This document shows, piece after piece, positions 34,661-45,879 of a stretch of DNA of 64,000 nt. The number at the start of each line of letters is the position of its first letter. Positions within the stretch are counted from its first letter, which is position 1. The notes beneath the pieces were generated by a model. It was not told the origin of the DNA. It saw only the letters and a list, made by a program, of their open reading frames with translations, and searched no databases. A program made the position numbers and the translations under genes. Origin of the DNA: Cordia subcordata (lineage: Eukaryota; Streptophyta; Magnoliopsida; Boraginales; Cordiaceae); the NCBI GenBank assembly GCA_028554755.1, contig JAPTOF010000008.1, positions 14,551,001 to 14,615,000 of the forward strand, in the 5' to 3' direction.

Positions 34661-37600
34661 ATGGCAGGAGGGTCTCTTGCTCCAGTTGGTGTGAAGAAAG
34701 ATAGAGCCCAACAGTACCAAGGAAGAGTCACCCTCTATGTGATTGTTGCGTGTGTTGTAGCTGCAGTAGGAGGATCACTCTTTGGATATGACATTGGAAT
34801 TTCAGGTAATTTCATTCATTCATTTGTCAAGTTCATCAAAAAGATTGTAGAGGATCTGATCATTTGTTGGATACTCTCTTTTTTTGGATTGGAGTCATGG
34901 AATATACCAAATGATTGTGTCATCGGGGCAATCAAAAGAACAATGGCAATTTAAGATTGCAGTAACACTGTTAACAGAACGAATTAGAGCCAGTTAGGCT
35001 AAGCTTATTTTTAGCTGCTTGTAACCAGCTCGTGCTTATAAGCAAAAAGCTGCTTGTAAGTAAGTTATGATGTATTCAGATAATATATGCTTCTAAGCTA
35101 TTGATATGTTTGGTAAATGAATACTTATAAATAGTCATGATAGTTAAAATGATAAAAAAAAAATGTAGTTAATTAATGTGATATTTTTTAAAGGGTAAAT
35201 TAGTTTAACCAATGAGCTTACAAGTCTTTCAAAAAAAAGTTGGTAGATTGGTGCTTTTTTAATCAGCTGATGCTTATAAGCTGTATTGCTAAACATGTAA
35301 ATTCTATTTCTTGGCTTATAAGCTTAGGCAAACGGGCTCTTAGTAACAGAAAATTTAAAGAGTTAAATTTGAATGACTGTTTCCACATTTTCTTGCGTCT
35401 CATAGCACAATTCTCATTAGGGTATTAACTTTTATGCGTTTGGAAACATCTATAAATAAGTGAATGAGTTTGGGAGTTTATTAGTCAGCCAGACATGTCA
35501 AAATAAGAAAGGTAAGAACATTGATGAGTTCATCTAGTCAAACAAATCCTTCCTTTTGCTGGGGTGGATTGTTATGGAAGAACGTGCCTTTGATGCCTAT
35601 TAGGAAACAAGGGTTCTCTAAATGCTGTTTTCCTCCTCCTGCATAAACCACACAGCAAGCAAGTTCTTGCTATGCTTTCACTGATTGCTAGAGGAAGACA
35701 ATTTTCTTTTTCTGGGAAAGACACTTATTAGGCCACCCAGCCCACTAGCTCAACAGTGGGCCCCATATGTTAGGGAACGCATGACCTTCGCCTGCTTTGG
35801 AAATTTCTTTTTCTACAATGGGATGTGCCATAATCTACCAGTGATTGCTATAGAGGTGACGCTAATAAGAGATGTGTGTATGTGTGTTTATGTTGAGTGT
35901 AATCTTATTCATAATTCAGAGTAGTAGATCTTCAATTTCAGATTCAAGATCAGAAGTTATGGAAGTTTCATGCTTCATGCACAAAGCTAATGTTGTCTTC
36001 CAGCATATATGAATGTTGAAATTCAATAAACTACAGAAACAGGAGGCAGACCACCTCACCATTGAAATATAACTGAAAATGGTGACGAAAAAGTGACTAC
36101 AGTTTCGCATATAAAGAAAAACTGTGCCAGATCAGAGAGTCTGTTCAGAAGATGAGTCTGGAGTATGATTTCCTGTCTAGTGTTCTTTTAGTAAATCTGA
36201 TTCATGACAAAGGTAAACAAGATTCAATGAACTCTCAGGCCATAACATACGGAATCTATTGCCTCTAAACAAGAACACGCCATAAATTTTAACCACAAAC
36301 CAGGTGAAAGTATTGGGCACTCATGTGGTATTGCATTGGAATCAATATTGTGAATTTCTCTGGCATTCTCTTACCAAAATTACTTTGGATAACTTCCCAG
36401 GAGGGGTAACATCAATGGATGAATTTCTTGAACAATTCTTCTATACAGTATACATTAATAAGAGGCATGTACATGAAAACAACTATTGCAAGTACAACAA
36501 CCAGGGTCTTGCAGCATTTACCTCATCTTTATACCTGGCGGGGTTGGCAGCATCTCTAATAGCATCTCCCATCACACGGAAATATGGCCGTCTTGGAAGT
36601 ATAATTTCTGGTGGCATAAGCTTTCTTATAGGTGCCATTCTCAATGCAGCTGCTGTCAACTTGGCAATGCTTCTTTTGGGTCGAATCATGCTTGGTGTTG
36701 GTATTGGCTTTGGGAATCAGGTAGCTATATTTGCTTCAAAATGTTTCTGTTCTTCAGTGTCGTGAAAATATATTCAGGGCTACACAATAATGCGTCGCAA
36801 CACAATAATGCATCGCATTGTCTCACTCATTATTGTTGGAAAACATGGCAGAAAAGTAGCCCCTCCAGTCAAATTCACAACCAATTGGATGAACACAGGA
36901 CAATTGAAGTTGAAATGAAATTTTAATTCTTTCTTGACGCTTTGCATATGCTTGATAATTAGAAGCCGAGACTTCAGTTGTCTGAGCTCTTAGATGACAA
37001 AGCACGAAATTCTTAATGGATTTAACTGTTTCTCTTCTTCTGTGTGAAGGCAGTTCCTTTATATTTATCAGAGATGGCACCAACCCATCTTAGAGGAGCC
37101 CTGAACATGATGTTTCAGTTAGCAACGACACTTGGAATCTTCACAGCAAACATGATCAATTATGGAACAAGTAAGCTTCATCCCTGGGGATGGAGGCTTT
37201 CTCTAGGCCTGGCTGCAGCACCAGCTGTCTTGATGACGGTCGGGGGATTCTTTCTCCCAGAGACGCCAAATAGCTTGATAGAACAGGGATTAAAGGAAAA
37301 AGGAAAAGAGGTTCTGGAGAAAATCAGGGGCACTAAAAACATCAATGCAGAGTTTGAAGACATGGTGGAGGCAAGTGAGCTAGCAAATTCAATAAAGCAT
37401 CCCTTCAGAAACATCCTGAAGAGGAGAAATCGACCTCAGTTGATGATGGCCATCTTCATGCCAATGTTTCAGATCCTTACTGGCATCAATTCTATACTTT
37501 TCTATGCCCCAGTTCTTTTCCAGAGTCTGGGGTTCAAAGGAAACGCCTCTCTCTATTCCTCAGCTTTGACTGGTGCTGTTCTTGCTTCATCTACACTGGT

Positions 37601-38544
37601 GTCCATGGCCACAGTAGACAGATGGGGGCGGAGAACGTTGCTGATTGGCGGTGGAATTCAAATGATTACGTGCCAGGTAAAATGTTTTACAGTTCTTCAG
37701 GTTACAATTATCCTTCCTGAAGGTAAATAAATCAGTTCGAATCATATCTATAACACAACTTCTTTCATGGTTTTTACTATTTTTTTGCATGATCAAGGTT
37801 AGTGCATTCGGGATTGGATTTGCTCATATAAGTGAAATCTAACGTAACTGTTAGATCATAACATTATGATCTTATAGTAGAATATCAAAGACAGAATTAA
37901 CAAAGACTCTGCTTATCAAAATGCAAATAGTACGAGTTCGTTAATGTAGTATAGAGTTCTAATCGAATGGTAATGAAGAAGAAACAAATTTCTAACTTAT
38001 AGCCCAGACTTTGCTAGAAAATGTAGTTTCTTTTTTACTTACAATCTCACAAGTAGAAGTTGCTTTGAAACAGATTGTTGTTGCAACAATTCTGGGCCTT
38101 AAGTTCGGCAATAACAAGGAACTATCAAGAGGCTTTTCAGTCTTGCTGGTGGTTGTCATCTGCCTCTTCGTTGCTGCATTTGGATGGTCATGGGGTCCCC
38201 TTGGCTGGACTGTGCCCAGTGAAATATTCCCATTGGAGACGCGCTCTGCAGGGCAAAGCATTACAGTGGCTGTGAATCTCCTCTTCACCTTCATCATAGC
38301 ACAAGCTTTCCTCTCACTCCTCTGCACCTTCAAGTTCGGTATTTTCCTCTTTTTTGCTGGCTGGATTACTCTCATGACGATCTTCGTCTACCTTTTCCTG
38401 CCAGAAACGAAAGGCGTTCCTATCGAAGAGATGATACTCCTGTGGCAGAAACATTGGTTCTGGAAAAGAATTGTTTCGTCATGTCCTGAAGCTGATGAAA
38501 GCAATGGAACCGAGAGCACAGTAGTTAAGATCAACCATTGTTAA
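34661..38544 (+). CDS. STP7: H+/monosaccharide symporter, sugar transport protein STP7-like
   Basis: Exons 34661-34805, 36401-36720, 37050-37676 and 38074-38544 join in frame to 520 residues, the usual STP length. Major-facilitator signatures are present: [10 protein letters not shown] in helix 1 (Asp44 at the proton-coupling position of the STP10 structure), RKYGRLGS, the PETPNS motif after helix 6, QILTGIN in helix 7, DRWGRR, and [12 protein letters not shown] after helix 12. The lid Cys in NYCKYNNQG and its partner Cys in LLCTFKFG are kept. The start [11 protein letters not shown] and the helix-7 text resemble Arabidopsis STP7, reported to carry L-arabinose and D-xylose released from cell walls. 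Residue 297 is Ile where glucose-type STPs carry Gln. It should be a plasma-membrane pentose importer; substrate is inferred from family resemblance. The ATG was chosen because MAGG is the family start; an upstream in-frame ATG at 34610 is less likely. Confidence 0.93.
34997..35339 (+). mobile_element. Tourist-like MITE in the first intron of the STP7-like gene
   Basis: Flanked by TTA (34994-34996 and 35340-35342). The left end is GGCTAAGCTTATTTTTAGC; the right end on the other strand is GAGCCCGTTTGCCTAAGC followed by TTATAAGCC. The interior is rich in GCTTATAAGC. It lies within the 1.6-kb intron 34806-36400, so it is removed by splicing and need not harm the gene. Confidence 0.7.
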
Positions 38545-39799
38545 TACTAGTCTTTCTTTTAGAAGACATTCCAGGTGCTAGAATGAGCAGCATACTGCGA
38601 CCAAAACCGTGATGCCTGAAGGATTATATACCTGCAAAAATTGTCAGTCATGAATTTATAGTCCCGGAGTCATGTTCCACCTGGCCAAACTGTCACGCTT
38701 GTAAATTTCATGCCGAAAGACAAATCTTTCTAAACTCACAGGGTTCTAAAGCTTCCCAAGTGAAACTGTATGACCATGAAAATAACATAAATAAACATAT
38801 AGAATGTTTGTTATTAACGATAAAATGTCAAAATCTATAATGACATGCATGACAACATTCCAAACATAACAATATAATGTAAAATTCGTAACTGATCGTA
38901 AAATCATTTGGATCATATATAATTGCTCAGCAGTGCAATAGCATTCAAAATTCACAATCAATAATAATTGGTGACTCTTTAACTGTTATGAGGCATTTGA
39001 TTCGGGGATGAAATATCATTCCCGGAAATCACATTCTGAAGAATGACTTGAAACGTTATTAAAACTATTTGGTATGTCAAAAATATTCTCGGATACTTTT
39101 GGAATATTTCCAAAAATGTTAACTTATTATGTTTGGTTTAAAATTTACATTATTTTAAGCTATTTTACGAAAATGTCTTTAATTTAATTCGCAGGAAAAA
39201 TATACAGAAAAAAGTAAAGAAGAAAAAAACAGTTGAGCTGAAGTTTTCAACAGCTTATTTTTGAGGGGAAAAGGAGAAAGGAAAGTCTCGCAACAATGTC
39301 ATAGGATACATACACATACATACAGACATATATATGTATATGTGTGTGTGTGGAAAGAGAGAGACAGAGAGAAGGGTTTCTTATTTTTTTTTTTAATTTA
39401 CTCTAGACGTGCCCACAACCCAAAACAGTTAGATTCCAACATCTTACGTGGGAATAAAAATTGCAAAAAAAGATCACGGGAATATTGCATTCCCAAGAAT
39501 GTGGCACGCCTGGAATTTCTTTTTTTTCAATTTTATGAATTAAACATACGAATATTACATTTTTCAATTCACTTTGTCAATAATCTTGTATAATTTTCAT
39601 GAACCAAATGCTTCCTTATTTATATGGGATCTGATATGCAGTTTGTTAGTCAATAGGGGCTACAATTTGGATACCGTGCACCCAAACACCTACAGCCGTG
39701 TTCCCACTCGTGCATCTCCTTCACGTGCTAAGACAAAACAAAAGTTACACACACAATCTCAAAAATCAAATGGAGGCTCTTTTTGCGTTGAAATTAATC
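38545..39799. other. 3' flank of the STP7-like gene; possible TIR element 38990-39620
   Basis: No coding gene. The text GAGGCATTTGATTCGGGGAT near 38990 and, on the other strand, GGAAGCATTTGGTTCATG near 39615 form imperfect inverted ends. Inside are GAATG/CATTC pairs at 39028-39045 and 39490-39500. This suggests a ~0.6-kb hAT- or MITE-like element, but I could not confirm a target-site duplication. A (TATG/TG)n microsatellite lies at 39300-39352. Confidence 0.35.
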
Positions 39800-40617
39800 G
39801 TACTTCTGTTACTTTTGGTGCCAAAAATTAAAGCGCCATGTACTGTTAGCAATTTCAGGCCTATTAGTTGCTCTAATTTAATTTGTAAAGTTATTGCTAA
39901 AATCTTTGTTCTTCGTCTCAAACCTTGGACGAAATCTATTATCTCCTCTAATCAAGCTGTTTTTGTCCTTGGGCTCGCCATTCATGATCTCATTCTTATT
40001 GTGCATGAAGTTATGCATTTCTTGAAAAAGAAAAGGAAATCCAAAAGTTGTTTTGTTGCTTTAAAAAATTGATATGCACAAGGTTTTTGATCAAGTTGAA
40101 CGGGACTTTCTTTATACTCTTCTCAACAAATTAGGTTTTCATTACACTTTTATCAAATGGATTATGAACTGCCTTACTACCGTTTCTTACAATATTCTGA
40201 TAAATGGTGTTCCACATAACACCTTCCGGCCTCATCATGGTATACGCCAAAGGGACCCTCTTTCTCCCTTACTTTTTTGTATATCTCTTTGGCTTTTACA
40301 ACTTGTAATAGAGAAGCGAATGGATCACTTAAAGGTATTAAACCTTCACCTAAAAGTATGCCCCTTTTTCACCTCGTTTTGCAGATGAAGTTATCTTGTT
40401 CTTTCAAGCGAAATTGGAGTTTGCGGCCTCACTCCAAGGAGCGATCCATCAATATTGTTTTGCACTGGGGCAAAGTATTAATCTCAATAAATGTGGTATC
40501 TCTTTTAGTTCTAATGCACCTAACTCTCTCAAAATTGAGATTTGTGATCTTCTTAGAATTAAAAAATTCTTAGATTTCTTGTTCAACTGCTCTTTTATTT
40601 CCAAACGAAGACCGTAA
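39800..40617 (+). pseudogene. LINE (L1-type) reverse transcriptase relic
   Basis: Three + strand frames join by frameshifts into a non-LTR reverse transcriptase: VPKIKAPCTVSNFRPIS, then VAIKNxDMHKVFDQVERDFL-like text, then GIRQRDPLSPLLF, then FADEVILFFQ and LNKCGISF. The order FRPIS, D-x-x-K-A-F-D, GxRQGDPLSP and FADD is that of plant L1 elements. A frameshift lies at ~40070 and another near 40370. The catalytic FADD is FADE. The element is 5' truncated and its 3' part is replaced at ~40620 by Copia sequence. It is not functional. Confidence 0.85.
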
Positions 40618-42353
40618 TACTGGTTCAATGCTAGAGCCCTCTAGCGATATGGCGTATCCTGAGACGCCTAATCCTGACATTGGGTCCATTTCTGCCACAA
40701 AGTTGGTCCTTGCTACCGAGTCTTCGTCAAGCTCTAATCAACCTATTCGTCAATCTACACGAGTAACATCTCTACCATCACATCTCCAAGATTATCATTG
40801 TTTTTCTACTACCCTTTTCTTGCACGAGCCTCAAACCTACCATGATGCTAGTACTGACCCTATCTGGCAGCAAGCTATGACCAAAGAACTGTAGGCATTG
40901 GAAGCTAAACATACTTAGGATTTAGTGGATCTTCCACCTAGGAAAAATGTCATGGGCTGTAAATGCGTTTACAAGATCAAGACTCATTCTGATGGTTCTA
41001 TTGAGTGTTATAAGGCTCGATTAGTAGCAAAGGGATTTACTTAAGAATAAGGGATTGAATATGAAAGACCTTTGCCCCAGTTGGTCGACTTACATTAGTA
41101 CAGAGTCTTATTGCAGTTGTTGTAGTTCATCAGTGGCCCTTATTTTAGATGGATGTGGAAAATGTCTTTCTTAACTGTGATCTAGCTGAAGTAGTCTATA
41201 TGAAGCCTCCTCCATGGTATCATAACTCTCCACATTAGGTTTGTCGATTGCAGAAGGCACTATATGGTCTCAAACGGGCTCCGAGGGATTGGTTCAACAA
41301 ATTTAGTTCAATTATTAGTGAATTTGGCTCCAAGTGCACATGACTCAGCATTATTCATTCGTTGTTCAAATTCTGGAATTATTATGCTACTTTTGTAAAT
41401 GGATGATATGATTATTATAAGTAGTGATTCTTCAGGTATTTCTAATTTGAAATAATTTCTTGGCTAGAATTTTGAAATGAAGAATTTGGCAAATTTTAGT
41501 TATTTCTTGGGCATTGAGGTCTCCACTGACTCAAAAGGTTGCTCTCATACAAGCCAAGTACTCCTCTGATCTTTTCGCTCAAGTTAGGCTCACCTATAGC
41601 AAAACTGCTACTACTTTGCTTGATCCTCAGGTTCGACTAACTCCACTTGATGGAACTCCACTTCCTGATGCTACTTTGTATCGACAGTTAGTTAGAAGCC
41701 TCATATATTTCATTGTCACTTGCACTAATATTTCTTTTGATGTTCATCTAGTAAGCTAGTTTATATCTTCTCCTCGAACAACTTAGTATATAGTTGTTCT
41801 TCATGTCCTTCGATACATAAAAGGTACACTAGTCCATGGGTTGTTCTTTTCTACTTAGTTGCCTTTAGTTCTCCAAGGGTACTTCATGCACTGGGTTGGT
41901 AATCTGACTGATTGTCATTCTATGACTGGATATTATTTTCTATTAGGTACTTCTCTCATCTCATGGAGAAGTAAAAAGCAAATTGTTGTTGCTTGCTCCA
42001 GTACAGAAGCTAAATATCATGTGTTGGTTGATGTAACTCAAGAGGTTATTTGGATTTAATAGTACTAAACGGTATGGGAGTACAATAGGATCCTGTGATT
42101 GTACTTCATTGTGATAATCAGAGTGCCACCTAGATTGTTTACAATGATGTATTTCATGCGCGTACACATCATATTAAGTGTGACTATCATTCATTCGACA
42201 ATGTGTTGCTAGTGGTACTGCCCGTCTTTAGTATGTTCCTTCTACTGATTAGCTTGTTGAAATCTTTACAAAGGCTTATCCTCCAGCGAGGCTCATTGAC
42301 TTGGTTAACAAACTCAAGCTAGTGTCATTTACACCACGTTGAGTTTGAGGGGG
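40618..42353 (+). pseudogene. Copia-type pol relic (reverse transcriptase and RNase H)
   Basis: The + strand reads, through many stops, WQQAMTKEL, DLVDLPPRKNVMG, YKARLVAKGFT, a degraded catalytic region (MDV then [14 protein letters not shown]), then the RNase H part LISWRSKKQIVVACSSTEAK. It ends with a G-rich polypurine tract TTTGAGGGGG (42345-42353). Stops are frequent and many occur where the family has Trp or Gln. The integrase and gag parts are absent. An LTR start follows at 42354. Confidence 0.85.
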
Positions 42354-42540
42354 TGTAGATTATTTGAGATTATTTCCTTATGCATGATATTGCCTTTTGT
42401 ATATAAATTAGCTAGATTAATTCAGTACCTTATTTACTTGTATGATTAGTATGATTTTAGCAATTTGTAATTAATGTGATTAAGACTATACTCTTATATA
42501 AGGAGCTCACATTATGTAAAAAAATTCATTTAGAGAAATA
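42354..42540 (+). repeat. Truncated 3' LTR of the Copia relic
   Basis: It starts TGTAGATTATTTGAG right after the polypurine tract and contains a TATATAA box near 42495 followed by GGAGCTCAC. It loses LTR character at about 42540, where - strand Mutator-like coding text begins. No terminal CA end or 5' partner is present in the window. Confidence 0.65.
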
Positions 42541-43196
42541 GACAATTCTCCACCATATATTTTTATGTGTTTCTTTGTTTCAACAATTCCAACCTTAAAT
42601 CTCTTAAACTTTTCTTGTTTCCTATCATTTTCATCATCACAAAAGTTATCAAAACTATCAAGTTCTTCATTAGAACAAAGGTGAGAACTACTACCACTAC
42701 CTAATTCATTAACCCTTTCATTTTCATCCATATCTATATCAGTATCAATATCACCTTCAAACATCTTGTCATGATCAACAACATTAGTACCTTCATCACT
42801 TTCACTCATGCTAGTCACTATTAGCCAAGCCTAAGTCCTCACTATTATCTTCTTCACTATAATGCTCTATCACATATCTATTCCTCTTCCTCAATCTCTT
42901 CTCTCTTAGCTCCTCTTCAGCCTTAAACAACTCATCACTTCTTATTTCTACATCCTTTATTGTTGGTCCCACACTTGTTGAAGGCATACCATATGAATGC
43001 ATGACTCTACTTGACTATCAAAACCTAATGGGAAGACATTATAATCCCACACATATATGCATATCAATTACCACGTTGTCAGTGGAAACTTTACACATTT
43101 CTAAAGCATCAATATCATTCTTCAAAAACACTAAGCCATTTTTCAAGTCATGCCCTAGTTTTTTATAATAAAGAATAATCTTTATAAGCCAAATTG
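42541..43196 (-). pseudogene. Mutator-like (MULE) transposase N-terminal relic, 3' portion
   Basis: On the - strand, 43165-43030 reads LYYKKLGHDLKNGL then NDIDALEMC. This is the PB1-like N-terminal module common in plant MULE proteins (Y-Y-x-x-x-G-x-D-L-x-x-G-L, then D-x-D-x-L-x-M). Next come acidic text (YVIEHYSEEDNSEDLG) and SNEELDSFDNFCDDENDRK, the 'S-D-E-E-L-x-S-L' style stretch that precedes the transposase domain in MULEs. A stop at 42830 and others break it, and the transposase domain is missing. The upstream part lies beyond the Copia insertion, near 49067-49170. Confidence 0.55.
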
Positions 43197-43879
43197 TTAG
43201 CAATAAGATATGTGAAATTGAAATCTAAAATTTTGAAAAAAAAAATATAATTATGTAGAAACTAAAATTTAAAATTCTTAAAACAAAATAGATAAAAAAA
43301 CAAATAAATAAACCGAGCCTCGTAGAACTATTTCCTTAAGGGATTTATGCCCCCCACAATGGTGCTAAGGGTCATGGCCTATCCCTTTTAGGATACAACG
43401 GTTTTACCTCATGACGTTCTGGTAGCACTCCACGTAAGAGCTCGCGAACTAGTATGGATGAACTCTCTCCTTTATAATGCACTATAAAACTATTAAAATA
43501 CCAAGACTTCGGAAATTTATGTGTATCTTAGAGTACTACGAAACAAAATCTATTTAGACAAATGCTCAAAATATTGTGTGTATCCAAAGCAAAGAAAATA
43601 CCAATATTTATAGGAACAAATTAGGCTAATAACTAAAACCAATTAATTATACAAACCAAAACGTCTTAAACGTCTTCATTTCCATATAGCACGTTATCAT
43701 CAGTTACAAACAATACATGCAAGGTCATAATACGCATAATGATTACTACCATCATGACATTTAATATTAGCAAATCATGAGCAAATTGCTTATAACATAT
43801 AGGCATTTCCAACCAAGACAATAATGATCATTATAAATTATAATATCTAACTTACTTTCATAATTATTCAATTCCAACA
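43197..43879 (-). repeat. 3' LTR of the Copia element
   Basis: 683 bases; on the - strand it starts TGTTGGAATTGAATAATT and ends GCTAACA. It keeps ~35 bases near its outer end that the other LTR has lost. Confidence 0.9.
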
Positions 43880-43888
43880 TTCCCCCAC
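43880..43888 (-). promoter_or_regulatory. Polypurine tract of the Copia element
   Basis: The - strand reads CATGTGGGGGAA directly before the LTR start TGTTGG, the expected place for the plus-strand primer of reverse transcription. Confidence 0.85.
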
Positions 43889-44458
43889 ATGAATGGATAT
43901 TAGATGATCAGAATGCAAACATTAGAGAAAGTTCGAAGAAAGATACTGCCTCAGGATAGATAGCTTTTGACTTTGAACCTTCCTTAGTGAATACCATCGA
44001 GTTTACTTGCTGACCGCTAGACTCGTGGTCTTGAACTGTTCAGCTTTAGCGTAAGCCAAGACAACAGCATACACACAGCATCTCTCAATTCACTACTAGT
44101 TATCATGGTTGTGTTCATTTTGGCCCTAAACAACTCCTAGTATTCATGAGTACTCAGAGAATTCAGCCTTGAATTCTTTTAGGAACGGCCCCTCCTTACT
44201 CATATAGGTGATTCTTCATGAAGAGTATCCTGCTATACCCCACTTGGTCTTTCCAAGTTACAAAGTTCATTAAAAGCGAAGCTTATCCTATGCCACATAG
44301 GTTGCACTTCTGCTTGCCATAGGAATGGGTAAAGAAGGCTTATGCCCCCTACAGTGCTTGAATAAAGTCATACAAAATCCAGCTTCCCCTTTGAACCAAG
44401 ATTCAAGGATCTCCTGAGTCCTGTCAGCAAGGTAGGGTTGACAATTATGATGACCCTT
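43889..44458 (-). other. Non-coding 3' part of the Copia element between RNase H and polypurine tract
   Basis: No frame. It contains the segment (to about 43945) that reappears inverted at 45701-45769, with the words TCTTTCTTCGAAC and GTTTGCATTCTGATCATC. Confidence 0.7.
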
Positions 44459-45630
44459 TAGTTACTCTATAGGCTTAAGACCTATTTTACTCGACAACTT
44501 GAGAACTTGCTCTCTATTTACACCTTTGGTAAGCAGATCCGCAATGTTATCCTTAGACTTTACGTAATCTAAAGTGACAACCCTATTAGAGAGCAACTGC
44601 TTAACAGTGTGATGTCTATGGCGTATATGTGTAGATTTACCATTATACATGACACTTTGTGCCCTGCTAATCACTGATTGACTATCACAATGAATACTGA
44701 TAGCAGCTATAGGTTTCAACCAACATGGAATGTCCTTTAAGAATTGTCGAAGCCATTCTGCTTCTTCTCCAGCTTTGTCTAAGGCTATAAATTCAGACTC
44801 CATTGTGGATCTAGCTATACATGTTTGTTTAGAGGATTTTTGTGACACAGCTACACCTGCTAAGGTAAAAATGTATCCACTTGTAGATCTTGAGTCTTTT
44901 GTATCAGATATCAAATTTGTGTCACTATACCCTTCTAACACAGTTGGAAACGTAGTATAGTGCAACGCCTATTTAATGGTGTATTTCAAATATCTTAAGA
45001 CCCTGATTAGTGCAACCCAATGTTCTTGACTTGGATTACTAGTGTATCTACTTAACCTATTCACAGCACAGGCTATGCCAGGTCTTGTACAGTTCATAAT
45101 GTACATTAGACTCTCTATGATCCGAGAATACTCCAATTGGGATACCCTTTCACTTGTATTTTTCCTTCGATGTACACTTACATCTAAAGGAGTCTTTGTA
45201 ATCCCGATATCACCGTTATTATACTTGTTCAATACTTTCTCAATATAATGAGACTGAGACAAGGCTAGACCTTCAGGTGTCTTAATGATTTTTATGCCTA
45301 GGATTACATCGGCAACACCCTTGTCTTTCATTTCAAAATTTTGGGAGAGCATCTTCTTTGTAGACACAATCACTTCATTATTCTTTCCCATAATAAGCAT
45401 GTCGTCTACATAAAGGCAAACAATGACAAAATTATGATATGTTCCTTCCAATAAACACACTTGTCACACTCGTTGATTTTGAACCCATTTACAAGCATGA
45501 CTTGATCAAATTTCTCATGCCATTGCTCAGGTGCTTGTTTTAATCCGTAAAGAGATTTCACAAGCTTACACACTTTTTGGTCTTGACCTGGAACTACAAA
45601 CCCTTCAGGTTGTTTTATAAAGATCTCCTA
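44459..45630 (-). pseudogene. Copia reverse transcriptase (C-terminal half) and RNase H
   Basis: Read on the - strand: KQPEGFVVPGQDQKVCK, SLYGLKQAPEQWH, the catalytic [15 protein letters not shown] (YVDD, ~45410), VILGIKI and [12 protein letters not shown]. RNase H follows: [35 protein letters not shown] and [10 protein letters not shown]. Stops at ~45465 and ~44967 split the chain. The N-terminal RT part, up to the residues before KQPEGF, is missing and replaced by the inverted patch at 45624-45879. Confidence 0.88.
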
Positions 45631-45879
45631 CTTTATGGCATGAGAGGTTGGGACATGTAAACTTTGATTCTCTAAACAAACTTGTAAAAATGGGACTAAT
45701 TAGTATCTTTCTTCGAACTCTCTCTAATGTTTGCATTCTGATCATCTAATTTCCATTCATGTGGGGGAATGTTGGAATTGAATAATTATGAAAGGAAATT
45801 AGATATTATAATTTATAATGATCATTATTGTCTTGGTTGGAAATGCTTATACGTTATAAGCAATTTGCTCATGATTTGT
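45624..45879 (+). repeat. Inverted two-piece patch inside Copia pol
   Basis: On the + strand 45624-45700 repeats the GAG-pre-integrase text (LWHERLGHVNFDSLNK) found on the - strand near 46390-46470. It joins at 45700/45701 to 45701-45879, a copy of the element's own 3' end with polypurine tract and first ~110 LTR bases (TGTTGGAATTG at 45770). Both pieces run opposite to the surrounding element. They replace the integrase C-terminus and the reverse-transcriptase N-terminus. Confidence 0.88.
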
